Both the position numbers and the translations under genes were made by a program. Positions 42,818 through 44,392 of a DNA stretch of 44,392 bases are shown here, in pieces. The stretch is from Psychromonas sp. MB-3u-54 (GTDB taxonomy: Bacteria; Pseudomonadota; Gammaproteobacteria; Enterobacterales; Psychromonadaceae), in assembly GCF_002836415.1 (NCBI RefSeq), contig NZ_PJBP01000123.1, positions 1-44,392 of the forward strand, in the 5' to 3' direction. How positions within the stretch are numbered: the first letter of the stretch is position 1; every line of letters starts with the position of its first letter. The notes beneath the pieces were generated by a model. The model was not told the DNA's origin, made no database searches, and saw only the letters and a list, made by a program, of their open reading frames with translations.

Positions 42818-44392
42818 ATGGCTTTTAACTTATGGTTGTATACATTAGGAATTAAAATCAATAGCTTGCGATGTTTTCAACGCAATACTGTGGCTTTTAT
42901 TGTTCTCTTCGGAGCGTTAAGTCTCTCCCATGCACAAGATCTGGTGACTGCTGAAAAAAAAGACGGTAAGTTTCACACCACGATTTTTCCAATAAATGCT
43001 TATGGGTTTGCAGGCGGAGATGAAAAATCGGTGGGGTTTATTGAGTCGACCGAACTCGATATTACTTGGTGGTGGCTGTTCAGGGAGCCTGTTTACTATC
43101 ACACTTTGAGATGGAAGCTCAAAGACGCAATTAAAGTTGAGTTGTACTACGGATATTCGATTTTTTTACACCGCCGTGCTCTCAAGCTCTACCCGGATCT
43201 GTTGGCACGTTATGACGATCTACAACCCCTGCATATGGAGATTACCGTAGACGTCACATTACGAGCTATGTCGATAATCAAGCCTATTAGTGGTTATGGG
43301 ACTTTCTTTGAAGGCGGCCAGTTTACTTACCGCAGAGTTATCAAAGACGTAGAATTGATGGTCGTCCGTTCTGGGGGCGATGGCGAAAACATGAGTTCCG
43401 GTACACCACCTGATGGTTTTAGAGAGTTTACTAGCTATGCTGTTAAGCCCGGTTTTGGGCAGGGCTACGGATTATCGAAAAAGGAGGTGGAAAAGAAACT
43501 GGCAGCGACCTTTATTAACACGGGCACAGTTGAGTTTCGTAATGCGCTAATATCGGAAATCCAAATTCCAGAAAAAGAAATTAAATCGATTTACGATACT
43601 TTGATGTACCGTGAAAATGGTTGCCGTGAATATACTGACAACCCGCTAACATGGACGTGTAAGAAAAAGGATGTGGGGAGTGAAAAAACACCTGTTACTG
43701 AAACTGCATCAGATTTTTGGAACAACGGTGGGATTGTGGAATCTGAATCTCAAGTTGGCATTAAAACTAAAGCTGAGACTGAGGAAATAAAGCCCCAGAT
43801 AACGGACAGTGATAATTTTTGGAATGATGGCGGTCAAGTCGCTTCGAAATCCAATGATACTTTTTGGCAGGGAGGCTCACAGGGAGAGACGCAGAGTAAC
43901 GAAGCCGAGAAATTTAAAATTGAAACACGTGGTCGTACACAAGGCGTAGTATCCTTGTCTGGTGAAATTTTAATACCGTTTAAAGCTTGGGAAATCAAAT
44001 CTTATAAAGGAGGAATAGCGCTTGCCAGTGAAACGGAGCGGGATTCCAGTACTTGTGAGGTTGATGTCGTTCCACGAGCGTTACAGTGGTCATTTTCGGC
44101 AGAAGGCTGGGCCTATAGCGCAAGCGCGATTACTGAAGGCTATGTTGGTAAGGAGGGAACTTGGCTTACACCACCCCAAAAGACACTCTCTGCGCCTAAC
44201 ATAAGAATTCGTGGGTACAAACATGAACCTTATATGCAGGTTCGACAAGATTATTATGAGCGGACCTATCCAGAGAAATATGATCGATTTTTAAGGCGTC
44301 ACAATAAAAAAATGAACAATTGCAAAGCAGAAATCTCTGATAAACGGCAGAGCTTTCTAAGCAAATATAAAAGTGAAGGATATCAACTTAAA
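42818..44392 (+). CDS. Large secreted protein of unknown function, incomplete at window end
   Basis: An open frame of 525 codons runs off the end of the window without a stop. The N-terminus is a long signal peptide (MAFNLWLYTLGIKINSLRC, then TVAFIVLFGALSLSHA|QD, cleavage after about residue 39). The mature part is rich in charged and aromatic residues. Three copies of a D-x-FW-x2-GG motif (DFWNNGG at 299, DNFWNDGG at 332, DTFWQGG at 347) lie in an acidic, Ser/Thr/Glu-rich linker. A second folded region follows (FKIETRGRTQGVVSLSGEIL). Cysteines are few. No family was recognised. TAGGTGAT precedes the ATG. A secreted or periplasmic structural protein is likely. Confidence 0.7.
   Translation, partial: MAFNLWLYTLGIKINSLRCFQRNTVAFIVLFGALSLSHAQDLVTAEKKDGKFHTTIFPINAYGFAGGDEKSVGFIESTELDITWWWLFREPVYYHTLRWKLKDAIKVELYYGYSIFLHRRALKLYPDLLARYDDLQPLHMEITVDVTLRAMSIIKPISGYGTFFEGGQFTYRRVIKDVELMVVRSGGDGENMSSGTPPDGFREFTSYAVKPGFGQGYGLSKKEVEKKLAATFINTGTVEFRNALISEIQIPEKEIKSIYDTLMYRENGCREYTDNPLTWTCKKKDVGSEKTPVTETASDFWNNGGIVESESQVGIKTKAETEEIKPQITDSDNFWNDGGQVASKSNDTFWQGGSQGETQSNEAEKFKIETRGRTQGVVSLSGEILIPFKAWEIKSYKGGIALASETERDSSTCEVDVVPRALQWSFSAEGWAYSASAITEGYVGKEGTWLTPPQKTLSAPNIRIRGYKHEPYMQVRQDYYERTYPEKYDRFLRRHNKKMNNCKAEISDKRQSFLSKYKSEGYQLK

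Noticed and set aside
42917-43102. 61-codon minus-strand frame
   Set aside because: Antisense to the long secreted-protein reading frame, which has a signal peptide and runs open for 525 codons.

Overview
The window looks like the chromosome of a cold-adapted marine gammaproteobacterium of the Alteromonadales type (Shewanella, Moritella or Colwellia-like). This is inferred from the AT-rich DNA, MiaE, a PagL-like outer-membrane deacylase, a DUF3494 ice-binding-type protein, and several kinds of MITE and decayed insertion sequence. No rRNA, tRNA or CRISPR array was recognised.

Left part (1-12 kb) is a mosaic of small metabolic and stress genes. It holds a truncated haemoglobin with a DksA/TraR zinc-finger protein, a zinc-ribbon protein, a large unknown Cys-containing protein, a PagL-like lipid A deacylase, MiaE, a HAD phosphatase, a ferritin-like metal-dependent hydrolase, a 2OG-Fe(II) oxygenase and a zinc-ribbon membrane protein. 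Between them lie two MITEs, an IS5-family remnant and a solute-binding-protein pseudogene.

Middle part (12-22.6 kb) carries a sensory pair: a periplasmic binding protein and a membrane histidine kinase. Both sit behind a promoter segment that is a ~610 bp near-identical copy of the region at 40.8-41.4 kb. Two short fragments of a sigma-54 response regulator lie at the two ends of this block, each next to a copy of a diverged ~240 bp repeat. A MITE forms the last codons of the kinase. IS110 and IS91 remnants, an acyltransferase and a decayed second histidine kinase (itself split by a MITE) follow.

Right part (18.7-42.5 kb) is a Wzx/Wzy-type exopolysaccharide locus. It has an OafA-like acyltransferase, a LruC-domain secreted protein with a small partner, five glycosyltransferases including a WecG/TagA type, an initiating sugar phosphotransferase, Wza-like export lipoprotein, Wzc-like co-polymerase, Wzy-like polymerase, pyruvyl transferase, Wzx-like flippase, a small membrane protein, a sigma-54 response regulator and a divergent DUF3494 protein. 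An IS1595 relic sits inside the locus. The window ends in an unfinished gene for a large secreted protein of unknown function.

The main observation is regulatory. Sequences resembling sigma-54 -24/-12 promoters (TGG-N10-GC) lie a short distance before every exopolysaccharide transcription unit, before the DUF3494 gene and before the binding-protein/kinase pair. Several have an upstream motif like TTTTCGCWATTTGCWAT 55-110 bp away, where an enhancer-binding protein would sit. I infer a dedicated circuit: periplasmic ligand, binding protein, histidine kinase, sigma-54 regulator, then exopolysaccharide plus ice-binding-type adhesin, with feedback onto the sensor genes. All promoter and operator calls are by eye.
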